From positions 7,940,001 to 8,004,000 of the forward strand of contig JAJEKV010000064.1 in NCBI GenBank assembly GCA_021234155.1: 64,000 nt of DNA. Reading direction: 5' to 3'. A program made the translations under genes and the position numbers. Source of the stretch: Isoetes taiwanensis. Its lineage: Eukaryota; Streptophyta; Lycopodiopsida; Isoetales; Isoetaceae. Below, in pieces: positions 9,131 through 19,100 of this stretch. Position 1 is the stretch's first letter. Each line of letters opens with the position of its first letter. The notes beneath the pieces were generated by a model. That model saw nothing but the letters and a program-made list of their open reading frames with translations. It was not told the origin of the DNA and ran no database searches.

Positions 9131-10855
9131 CAATATTGAAGATCCATCATCTTCTTGATCCCATGCACATTTTTAAAAATGTTTCGGCGTCTATTTGGAG
9201 GCATGTCACCGGACGTAAGGACACAGATGCAGCACGAGAAGATCTATAAGAAGCTGGATCAAAATCTAAGGCATGGCTAAATGTCGAAGAAGGAACAAGG
9301 CCACAAGTGGATTGGATCGTGCCTAGAAAATGTATGAAACCCGTTCGAGAAGCGATCAAGGCAATAAAGACTCCGACGGCATATATGCATTCGTTGCGTA
9401 ATTGTTTCTCTAACGAAGGGGAGTTAACTGGGTTGAAATCTCATGATTGGCATAAGATGCTGCAGTTTGTTATGCCTATTGTTCTGAGGGGTCGTCTCGC
9501 CGACGGTCCACTACGTGCAATATGTCTCCTATCGAGTTTTTCGTGGTTCGATGCGGTTTAGAAAACACTTCGATCTTTGAACTCTCACTTAACTTTTTTT
9601 CTTTCTTAAGTGATATTTAGATGGATTACAAGGAAGGAGATACCGACAAATGAAATTGCGGACATGCGAACTAAGGTCGTTGAGGCATGTTGTTGGCTCG
9701 AGAAAGAATTCCCAACAAGTTTTCTGGACATACAAACTCACTTACTAGTGCATTTAGTGGACGGAAGTAGAGCTTGCGGCACAACAAATCCTAGATGGAT
9801 GTTTTTATAGAACGCTTTCAAGGTCCTCAAGGACTTAAACGTCGAAGGCAAGGCCAGAGGGTTGCATGGCCGAGGGTTGGTTAGCACGAGAGTCATTATT
9901 CTATGTCACCGAGTTCTTGGCCTATCTACACCCCAATGCTCCACGATTATGGACCGATGAAGACACTCCAACTATGATTGGAGAAGTTCCCGAAGGAAGA
10001 CCACAAAAGAAATTGTTCACACTAGAAGAACAGGCAAAAGCCAATAAGTTTCTCATCTACAACTCCACTCCCATGGAGAAATGGATAAAGAAATACGAGG
10101 AAGAAAAAATAAAGAGAGATGATGAGAGAAGACGCTATCGACAAAAGAATCGCAAACAACCACTTCCAGATCATCTAGGGGTCATGCCAAGTGAGATAAA
10201 CAATAAATGGCTGCTCGAACAACTAGAGATGGCAAGGCAACGTGGCGAAGCTGTTTCTAGCGAAGAATTTGCATATGCTAAAGGCGTGTCACTATTTGTA
10301 AGTGCAACTTAATAGCATATAATTCACGAGTTTCGTTTGTTATTTTGAACATTTGTTCCTTTACTTTGTAGTATAATTCATATGCATCAATATGGTCTTC
10401 TGGTGCTCACTTTCGACGACAAAGTGTGGATCATGGCAAACGCACTTATGATTGTGGTATATCAGAAAGTTTAGTACGGTTTGCCGTGACCGGTAGTCTG
10501 AGACCAAACCCAATCGAGGCAATGTTGGAATGGATTGGTACTATAAAGACTATCATGGAGGTTGATGTCGGTAGTGCATTCAAAACAATGTTGTTTGATG
10601 CCGAATGGTTTGATCTTGTGTGTACTGGTGCTCATGCCACATCTGAGTGGCCTGTATTCACTAGATTCAACTCGTCGGTATCGTGGTCAAGACACACTCG
10701 TGAGGGTTGAGCAATGTGAACAAGTATGTTTACTTGGATGCAATAAAATTTATATATGTCATTAACAAAGGAACTAATGTAATAGAGGTTTTGTAGGTCA
10801 CCTTCGTTCCGGATCCTTTGCAAGATCGGTGGTGGTTAAGTAGTTCCATGTAAGG
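9131..10855 (+). pseudogene. CACTA (En/Spm) transposase, 5'-truncated, with DUF4218 and DUF4216 parts
   Basis: Order of blocks: LKIHHLLDPMHIFKNV (end of the TNP2/Transposase_21 domain, compare the family's MHIEKN), then GLKSHDWHKMLQFVMPIVLRG and EKEFPTSFLDIQTHLLVHLV (DUF4218). RWMF and MAEGWLARESLFYVTEF follow, then a charged helical stretch. After an intron comes SSGAHFRRQSVDHGKRTYDCGI and VTFVPDPLQDRWW (DUF4216). Two introns join blocks cleanly: 10298-10371 (GTAAGT...TTTGTAG, phase 0) and 10724-10796 (GTATGT...TTTTGTAG). Lesions: an in-frame TAA near 9227 where glutamine is expected, a break near 9560-9610 (intron or shift), a frameshift near 9810-9865 and another near 10675. The N-terminal DDE catalytic part is absent. 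This was a transposase gene and is now dead. Confidence 0.82.
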
Positions 10856-11495
10856 CTCGCTCCCGCCGCATATTTGAAGGTGAAGAAGAGATGGCGATCG
10901 AATAGGGAGGTGTGGGGGGGGGGGAGGGGCTAGACTATTGTCATGATAGAAGACTACCATCGATTGAACCTTCATTACTTTATTATGATTATATTTTCTT
11001 CCCACATATGAATAAGAAAATACTTTGGCATGCGAATTTGTGTATACTACAAACCATATTAGGCAACATTAGTATTGCAACTTCGAAACAATTCAAACCT
11101 TGAAATTGGCGAGGCACAGTCACGCTCAGTCGAAGCCAACTTGATAAAACAACGACATATGCTTGGAACATCATCAAAAGACGAAACATTATTACCAAGG
11201 GAAGTGGATGTGACAAGTTCAACACATTTTCTTTCAAAACATGAGAGGTGAATAATAGCCAACAACAAAAGAAAAGCTTTAAATAATATAATGAAAGAAC
11301 AACGCCACAAGAATCAAGGAGATCCACATGGGGAAGGTGACAAAGATATGGGGACCAAATTCTTTTTATTTATGAAAGGCTGCTTTCCTTCACATGGCAA
11401 CACAAACGATAATTACAACATATGGGCTATGTACTATAGTTATTCCATAACAAAAGGAAAATCGAGGGGGGAACACGGGAGAAGTGATCATCAGC
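10856..11495. other. No gene seen
   Basis: No coding sequence or TE structure I can support. A GTGTGGGGGGGGGGAGGGG run at 10909-10927 is a possible G-quadruplex. CACTA-like ends for the preceding transposase were looked for and not found here. Confidence 0.5.
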
Positions 11496-11499
11496 CAAG

Positions 11500-11785
11500 G
11501 GGGGACGTGATCAGCCTAGTAGGGAGGGGGGGAGGGGGTTTTGGAGATGGGGGAAGGGGAGGAATAGACGGGGGGAAGGGGGGGGAGAAGGGTAGGAAGG
11601 GGTGGGAGGTTTGTAGGCGGGGGGAGGTTTGTAGACGGAGTAAGAGGCTTGTAGACAGGTGTAGGTGGTTTATGGACGGGAGACGGGGACGAGTAAACGG
11701 GAGGGGAGCAGGGGGGTTTGTGGACCGGAGAAGGAGATGAATATACCGGAGTAGGAGGTGCGTGGTAAACCGGCGCTGGAGCAAA
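11500..11785 (-). pseudogene. Extensin-like proline-rich protein fragment
   Basis: On the minus strand from about 11785 one frame reads PAPVYHAPPTPVYSSPSPVH, followed by repeats of KPPTPVYKP and PPVYSSPSPVHKPP and then a degenerating proline/leucine-rich tail. SPxP, PVYSS and HKPP motifs are typical of cell-wall extensins and PRPs. No signal peptide, start codon or intact end is seen, and a neighbouring frame runs openly over the same stretch because of the CCT/CTC composition. The plus strand is extremely G-rich. It lies 200 bp from the captured transporter exon on the opposite strand, so it may be another captured gene fragment. A low-complexity coincidence is the alternative. Confidence 0.5.
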
Positions 11786-11814
11786 TCAGAGCCATTCATC
11801 TTTTCGGTTGCAGA

Positions 11815-12080
11815 AAAGAATGCTCATTCGTCATTCTCGCAAATACGGCCCACCTCTTTTCTCTGCTCTGTTTATGCAGATCGAATATTGCAGCTCCGAT
11901 CCATCGGTGAAAAGCTGTTTTTAGTCATCTAAGTTCGTCGAAAGATAAAAAATTTGAGTTTGATTTCTACATTTTCTATCACAAAAATGTCTGGAGGTGG
12001 AGGCAAACCGGACTTTCAACATCCTGTTCAAGAGCAGCTTCCTGAGTTAGATTACTGCATAAATGACAGCCCTCCACTGG
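11815..12080 (+). pseudogene. Nucleobase-ascorbate transporter 5' UTR plus first exon, copy 1
   Basis: ATG at 11987 opens 31 codons plus one base (MSGGGGKPDFQHPVQEQL, then PELDYCINDSPPL). They are followed by GTAACA at 12081, a plausible splice donor in phase 1. HPVxEQLPxxxYCIxxxPP at the extreme N-terminus, before the first membrane helix, is the signature of plant nucleobase-ascorbate transporters (NAT family), which continue with a LLGFQHY block. No later exon is present in the window. About 420 bp of this segment recur at 26283-26700. It is either an exon captured by a CACTA-like element or the real first exon of a gene with a very large intron. The copy itself is intact. I favour capture because ACGTCGTT-type transposon repeats follow immediately and a second copy exists. 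Confidence 0.65.
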
Positions 12081-12149
12081 GTAACAATCCTTCTTTGTAT
12101 AATAATTATAATTATAATAATAACTTATAATTATGACTTAATAAAAAAA

Positions 12150-12235
12150 AGGCACGTCGTTTAACACAAAGACGTCGTTATGGACGTCGTTAAACGACGT
12201 CTATACGTTTTAAAACGACGTCTCTGTTCCTTTAA
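12150..12235. repeat. ACGTCGTT/AACGACGT palindromic repeats
   Basis: Several ACGTCGTT and AACGACGT motifs form short palindromes such as GACGTCGTTAAACGACGTC. The same family occurs at 25815-25975, 26225-26285, 26600-26712, 27234-27305 and 31990-32575. The last set leads to a CACTA-type terminus, so these are probably subterminal repeats of that transposon family. Confidence 0.6.
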
Positions 12236-12370
12236 ATGTCATCGGCCGGCTTTCATTTTTTCCATTTCTTTTATGATTTGAGTATTGCGCTACTCGCTTT
12301 GAACGATCCTCGGATCCTAGTTTTTCATTGCAGTTATTGTGAGAGTTTTTTCTTTATTGCTTTTGGGATA

Positions 12371-12886
12371 CATGGCCATGGAAGGTATGCTTCGACGCTT
12401 GAACCCGGTCGAGGAGATGAGGATCCAAGAGCAGAGAGATATGGAACCTGTCTTCACAAGTAAGGCTACACACTCTGTAGTTTATACACTTTATTGTATT
12501 TTCTCTATTTTATAATCTATAGCTTGGTGTAGGAGCCGTTGAGGGCATGAGAAGGAAGGGAATCCTCCGTGAACCCCCTCCTCCACTCGAAGATGAGGAC
12601 TATGAAACAACGATCCATCAGATGAAGGTGTTAAAGAAGTATGTGATTGGTGAGAAGGCTAGGGACCAGTGAGCTGTCTAGCATGATGAGGGTGCTTCTT
12701 GAAAAGATGGTCAGGGTTTGGAAGCACCACAAGAAAAACAACATTAACATGATACTAGCGCCGACATGGCTGACGCCAGACATACTTGACATGGAGCTAT
12801 GGTTCAAAGGGGATGGACAAGTGGAGGACTTCACGATAGAAACCATAAACCAAGCTCATGAGGAGTATGCTGAATTGTTCAAGTGA
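12371..12886 (+). pseudogene. Unidentified two-exon gene remnant
   Basis: Exon 1 (from ATG at about 12371) encodes MAMEGMLRRLNPVEEMRIQE and about 14 further residues up to a GTAAGG donor near 12460. A GGTGTAG acceptor near 12530 continues with AVEGMRRKGILREPPPPLED and runs in frame to a TGA near 12671. A shifted frame then reads LLEKMVRVWKHHKKNN...WLTPDILDMELWFKGDG to 12886, suggesting one gene with a single-base break near 12660. The block RKGILREPPPPLEDEDYE resembles MRGMLEPPPYLDEMLHQLK in the ORF at 23849-24322, so the two may be related. Family unknown; a transposon-borne gene is likely from context. Confidence 0.35.
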
Positions 12887-13169
12887 TCTTTTGTTCAATA
12901 AACCTATGTTTTGTACATTGTTATATTTTCTCTTGGGTACAATCTAGCATTGATACATGCATGAACATGATCTGAAGGATTCTTGAAGATATTTTGCATT
13001 CTTCTGTTGGATCCCGCCTTCTTCAGTTCGATTTGCCATTTCGGAGCCTGAGGTTTCTGCGACATTTCGACTTGGACTGGTAGAACCAGCTTCTGAGATT
13101 ATTTGTGGTTTGGACTCTCCTGTAGCTCTTACAAATGGGACACTTCCATGTTCTAAATCTTTCAAATGC

Positions 13170-16100
13170 ATATTCTTAGAAGTTTGTGATGGGCCGGTCG
13201 GTTTTGGATTTTTTCTCCAACTTTGGTGATAGAAGCAGCCACTAAATTTATGTTTCTTTGTGGCTTGAAGTCAACTGCATCTTCCAAATCTCCCCCGACT
13301 TCTAATTGCCACATCGGGAGGAGGACAGGTCCAAACTCCGTTCCATCAGTTCCCCTTGCTATGCGTTCTCCGGTTGCGGCTTCTACCGACCCGCGTTCCA
13401 AGCGCAACGAGACCGGGGACTCGGCCCCCAAAGCGTAAACCCTTCTAGAGCACGGCAACCCACGGGGGTTTACATTTGGAGGCCCTCTCCTTGTCGGTCG
13501 GTAGGGGCGTTGCGGCGTGTCTTGAAGTGGAGTTGGGGTGTTGGCCTTGAGCCTTGCGGACCCTAAAATCCCTCCGGAGGCTGCTTGCCCCAAATTTCCT
13601 CTCCCCAAGGCCCTGGGGAAGGACGGGCAACCTCCCCTCTCCGGAACCACGATTTGGATCTGCCAATGGACTCAGAACGTTGACATTGCCCTGGAGACCA
13701 AGTTCCGTGGCCAGAAGACCAGGACTCGGCCCCCAAAACATAAACCCTTCTAGAGCCTGGCAACCCACAGGGTTTACGTTTCGGAGGCCCTCTCCTTGTC
13801 GGTTCGCGGGACCTTGCGACATGTCTTGAAGTGGAGTTGGGGTGTTGACGCCTTGAGAGCCTTGCGGACACTAAAATCCCTCCGGAAGCTGCTTGCCCCG
13901 AATTTCCTCTCCCCAAGGCCCTGGGGAAGGACGGGCAACCTCCCCTCACCGGAACCGCGATTTGGCTCTGCCAATGGACTCAGAACGCCGACATTGCCCT
14001 GGGGACCAAGTTCCGTGGCCAGAAGACCAGGACTCGGCCCCCAAAACGTAAACCCTTCTAGAGCCTGGCAACCCACAGGGTTTACGTTTCGGAGGCTCTC
14101 TCCTTGTCAGCTTCGGCCGAGACCTTGCGCCGTGTCTTGAAGTGGAGTTGGGGTGTTGGCGCCCAGAGCGGACCCTAAAATCCCTCCGGAAGCTGCTTGC
14201 CCCTAATTTCCTCTCCCCAAGGCCCTGGGGACGGACGGGCGACCTCCCCTCTCCCGGGATCGCGATCGGCTCGCCAATAGACTCGAGCGTCGACATTGCC
14301 ACAGGGACCAAGTTAAAGTGGCGAGGAAGACCACCCGACCTCAAAGAAGCGCCAAAGTAGCTCACTTCCATCACACTCGTAGTCAATTGGCCTAGGATGT
14401 GGATCGCGGGATATCTTGTCGTGGAGGGCGTGAGTGTTTCCTTCTTTTACAAAACCGACCTTGTAACTTGCTCCCTAGGGTAATTTCGCCATTCCGGACG
14501 ATTTGGCGGTCGATTTGCCATTCGAACCTCCCGGTGCCCGAGCGACAAAACTGCGGTTTCTACAAGGCCGACCTCCAGGCAGCCCCCTTGTTTAACAAGT
14601 TCTCCGGACCGTCACGGAATCTTTTGGGCCTTCCCGAAGAGGGGCCTGAGCGAAGGATCAACGGTCGGATAGGGGAACCGGGCTCCGGGAGGGTGGTCAT
14701 TAGCGTCCCCCAGGGAGGCGGCGCCGAGAAGGGATGCCTCGGGAACTTTTGGATCCCGCCTCTTGGGGTCCTGGACTCTCCCCTCTTGTGAGGGATCCCT
14801 GCAAGGTCCTGGCCTCGTTTGACTTGGGGAAGGGTGCCAGCTCGGTTGCCCTGCAACGGGCTGCCCCGACCGTTCTAATGCTAACCCTTTGACCTAGACC
14901 TTCTCCGAAAATTCCGAAAATTGGCCCGTGTGCTGGAGATGAATTAGGAAAACAGCTGGCAAAAATCAGAATTTATTTTTAGACAATGCATTAATTACAA
15001 TTTATGAATGTCTTGCCATTTATAAAAGCCCCCGACTTCTACTTGCCACATCGGGAGGAGGACAGACCCAAACTCCGCTCCGTCAGTTCCCAATGCTCCG
15101 TATTCTCGGCTGCAGCTTCTCGGCCAGGTCCCAAGTGCAAGGGACCAAGTCTCGGCCCCCAAAACGCAAACCCTTCTAGAACACGGCAAACCCGCGGGGT
15201 TTTACGTTTTGGAGGCCCTCTCCTGTCGATTCGGCCGGGACCTTGCCCGTGACTTGGCGTGGAGTGGGGGTGTTGACGCCAGAGCACGGACCCTAAAATC
15301 CCCCCGGAAGCTGCTTGCCCCGAATTTCCTCTCCCCAAGGCCCTGGGGACGGACGGGCGACCTCCCCTCTCCGGAATCGCGATCTGGCTCTGCCAATGGA
15401 CTCAGAACGTCGACATTGCCCTGGGGACCAAGTTCCGTGGCGTAGAAGACCACCCGACCTCAAGAAGCCCAAAGTAGCTCACTTCCATCACACTCGTAGT
15501 CAATTGGCCTAGGATGTGGATCTCGGGGATCTTGTCGTGGAGGGCGTGAGTATTTCCTTCTTTCATAAAACCGACCTTGTAACTTGCTCCCTAGGGTAAT
15601 TTAAGCCATTCCGGACGATTTGGCGGGGGTCGATTTGCCATTCGAGAGCCTCCCGGTGCCCGAGCGACAAAATCTTGCGGTTTCTACAAGGTAGACCTCG
15701 GGATGCCCCGCGGTTTGATAAGTTCTCCCGACCCGATCTGGAATCTTTTGGGCCTTCCCCAAGAGGGGCCCCCGAGCGGAGGATCCAGCGGTCGGGATAG
15801 GGGAACCGGCTCCCGGAGGGTGGTCATTAGCGTCTGCGGCCCAGGGCCGCCGGGAAGGGCTGCCTCGGGAACTTTTTGGATCCCGCCTCTTGGGGTCCTG
15901 ACTCTCCCCTCTTGTGAGGGATCCCCGCAAGGTCCTGGCCTCGTTTGACTTGGGGAAGGGTGCCAGCAGCTCGGTTGCCACAGCGGGCTGCCCCCCGACC
16001 GTCCTAATCTTAACCCTTTGACCTAGACCTTCTCAAAAATTCCGAAAATTGGGCCGTGTGCTGGAGATGAATTAGGAAAACAGGCGGCAAAAAAAATCAA

Positions 16101-19100
16101 ATTTATTTTTCGTACAATGCATTAATTGCGAATTTATGAATGTCTTGCCACTGCAAAAGCCCCCCCTTCTACTTGCCACATCGGGAGGAGGACAGACCCA
16201 AACTCCGCTCCGTCGGTTCCCCTTGCTCCGTATTCTACTGCGGCTTCCGGCCAGGTCCCAAGTGCAGCGGACCAAGTCTCGGCCCCCAAAGCGCCAAACC
16301 CTTCTAGAGCACGGCAACCCACGGGGTTTTACGTTTGGAGGCCCTCTCTCATCGGTCGGCGGGACCTTGGCGCCCGTGACTTGGCGTGGAGTGGGGGTGT
16401 TGGCCTTGAGCACGGACCCTAAAATCCCCCGGCTTGCCCCGAATTTCCTCTCCCCAAGGCCACCGGGGCCGGGCCAGGCGACCTCCCCTCTCGGGAATCA
16501 GCGATCTAGCTCTGCCAATGGACTCTGAGCGTCGACATTGCCACAGGGACGGGGACCAAGTTCCGTGGCGAAGACCACCCGACCTCAAGAAGCGCCAAAG
16601 TAGCTCACTTCCATCACACTTTCGTAGTCAATTGGCCTAGGATGTGGATGCGGGGATATCTTGTCGTGGAGGGCGTGAGTGTTTCCTTCTTTACCGGAAA
16701 CCGACCTTGTAACTTGCTCCCTAGGGTAATTTCGCCATTCCTGGACGATTTGGCGGGGTCGATTTGCCATTCCGAGAGCCTCCTGCGTGCCCGACGACAA
16801 AAACACTGCGGTTTCTACAAGGCCGACCTCGGGATGCCCCGCGGTTTGACAAGTTCTCCGGGACCGATCTGGAATCTTTTGGGCCTTCGAAGAGGGGGCC
16901 CCGAGCGGAAGATCCAACGGTCGGATAGGGGAACCGCTCCGGGAGGGTGGTCATTATCGTGCAACCCCGGCCCGCCGAGGAAGGGCTGCCTCGGGAACTT
17001 TTTGGATCAGCCTCTTGGGGTCCCGGACTCTTGTAAGGGATCCCCGCAAGGTCCTCCGGGCCTCGTTTGACTTGGGGGGAAGGGTGCCAGCTCGGTTTGC
17101 CACACAGCGGGCTGCCCGGCGGCCCCTAATGCTAACCCTTTGACCTAGACCTTCTCCGAAAATTCCAAAATTGGGCCGTGTCTTTGGAGATGAATTAGGA
17201 AAACAGGTGGCAAAAAATCAGAATTTATTTTAGTACAATGCATTAATTGCGAATTTATGAATGTCTTGCCAGCTTTGCAAAAGCCCCCCCGACTTCTACT
17301 TTGCCCACATCGGAGGAGGACAGACCCAAACTCCGCTCCGTCCGGTTCCCAATGCTCCATTATTCTCCATTTCTCCGCGGCTTCTCGGCCGGAGTCCCAA
17401 GTGCAAGGGACCAAGTCACCGACCCCAAAGCGCCAAACCCTTCTAGAACACGGCAAAACCACGGGGTTTACGTTTTGGAGGCCCTCTCCTTGTCCGGTCG
17501 GGGGACCTTGCTTGCGTGACTTGGCGTGGAGTGGGGGTGTTGGCCTTGAGCCGCGGACCCTAAAATCCCGGAGCTACTTGCCCTAAAATGAATTTCCTCT
17601 CCCCAAGGCCACGGGGGCCGGACGGGCGACCTCCCTCTCGGAATCGCGATCTAGCTCGCCAATGGACTTCGAGCGTCGACATTGCCACGGGGACCAAGTT
17701 CCGTGGCCAGAAGACCACCCGACCTCCAAGAAGCGCCAAAGTAGCTCACTTCCATCACACTCGTAGTCAATTGGCCTAGGATGTGGATGGGGGATCTTTG
17801 TCGTGGAGGGCGTGAGTGTTTCCTTCTTTTAAAAACCGACCTTGTAACTTGCTCCCTAGGGTAATTTCGCCATTCGGACGATTTGGCGGTCGATTTGCCA
17901 TTCGAACCTCCCGGTGCCCGAGCGACAAAACAACTATGCGGTTTCTACAAGGCCGACCTCGGGATGCCCCCATGGTTTAACAAGTTCTCCCGGACCGATC
18001 TGGAATCTTTTGGGCCTTCCCGAAGGGGGGCCCCGAGCGGAGGATCAGCGGTCGGATAGCGGAACCAGGGCTCGGGAGGGTGGTCATTATCGTCACGACC
18101 CAGGGCGCCGGGAAGGGCTGCCTCGGGAACTTTTGGATCCCGCCTCTTGGGGTCCTCTCCCCTCTTGTAAAGGGATCCCAAGGTCCTGGCCTCGTTTGAC
18201 TTGGGGAAGGGTGTGCCACTTCGGTTGCCACCTGCGGCGCTGCCCCGACGGGCCCTAATGCTAACCCTTTGACCTAGACCTTCTCCGAAAATTCCGAAAA
18301 TTGGCCCGTGTCTTTGGAGATGAATTAGGAAAACACGGCAAAAAATCAGAATTTATTTTAGTACAATGCATTAATTGCGAATTTATGAATGTCTTGCCAC
18401 TTGCAAAAACGCCCCGACTTCTACTTGCCACATCGGAGGAGGACAGACCAAACTCCGCTCCGTCGGTTCCCAATGCTCCATTATTCTGACTGCGGCTTCG
18501 GCCGGGTCCCAAGTGCAAGGGACCAAGTCTCGACCCCCAAAGCGCAAACCCTTCTAGAACACGGCAAACCCACGGGGTTTACGTTTGGAGGCCCTCTCCT
18601 TGTCGGTCGGCGGGGACCTTGCGCGTGACTTGGCGTGGAGTGGGGGTGTTGGCCTTGAGCACGGACCCTAAAATCCCCGGGCTGCTTGCCCCCCCATTCC
18701 TCTCCCCAAGGCCACGGGGGCCGGACCAGGCGACCTCCCTCTCGGAATCGCGATCTAGCTCGCCAATGGACTCGAAGCGTCGACATTGCCACGGGGACCA
18801 AGTTCCGTGGCGAAGACCACCCGACCTCCAAGCCAAAGTAGCTCACTTCCATCACACTCGTAGTCAATTGGCCTAGGATGTGGATGCGGGATCTTGTCGT
18901 GGAGGCGTGAGTGTTTCTTTCTTTCGCAAAAACCGACCTTGTAACTTGCTCCCTAGGGTAATTTAGCCATTCGGACGATTTGGCGGTCGATTTGCCATTC
19001 CGGAACCTCCCCGGTGCCGACGACAAAACATCTGCTTGTTTTCTACAAGGCCCGACCTCGGGATGCCCTTGATTTGACAAGTTCTCCCGGACCGATCTGG

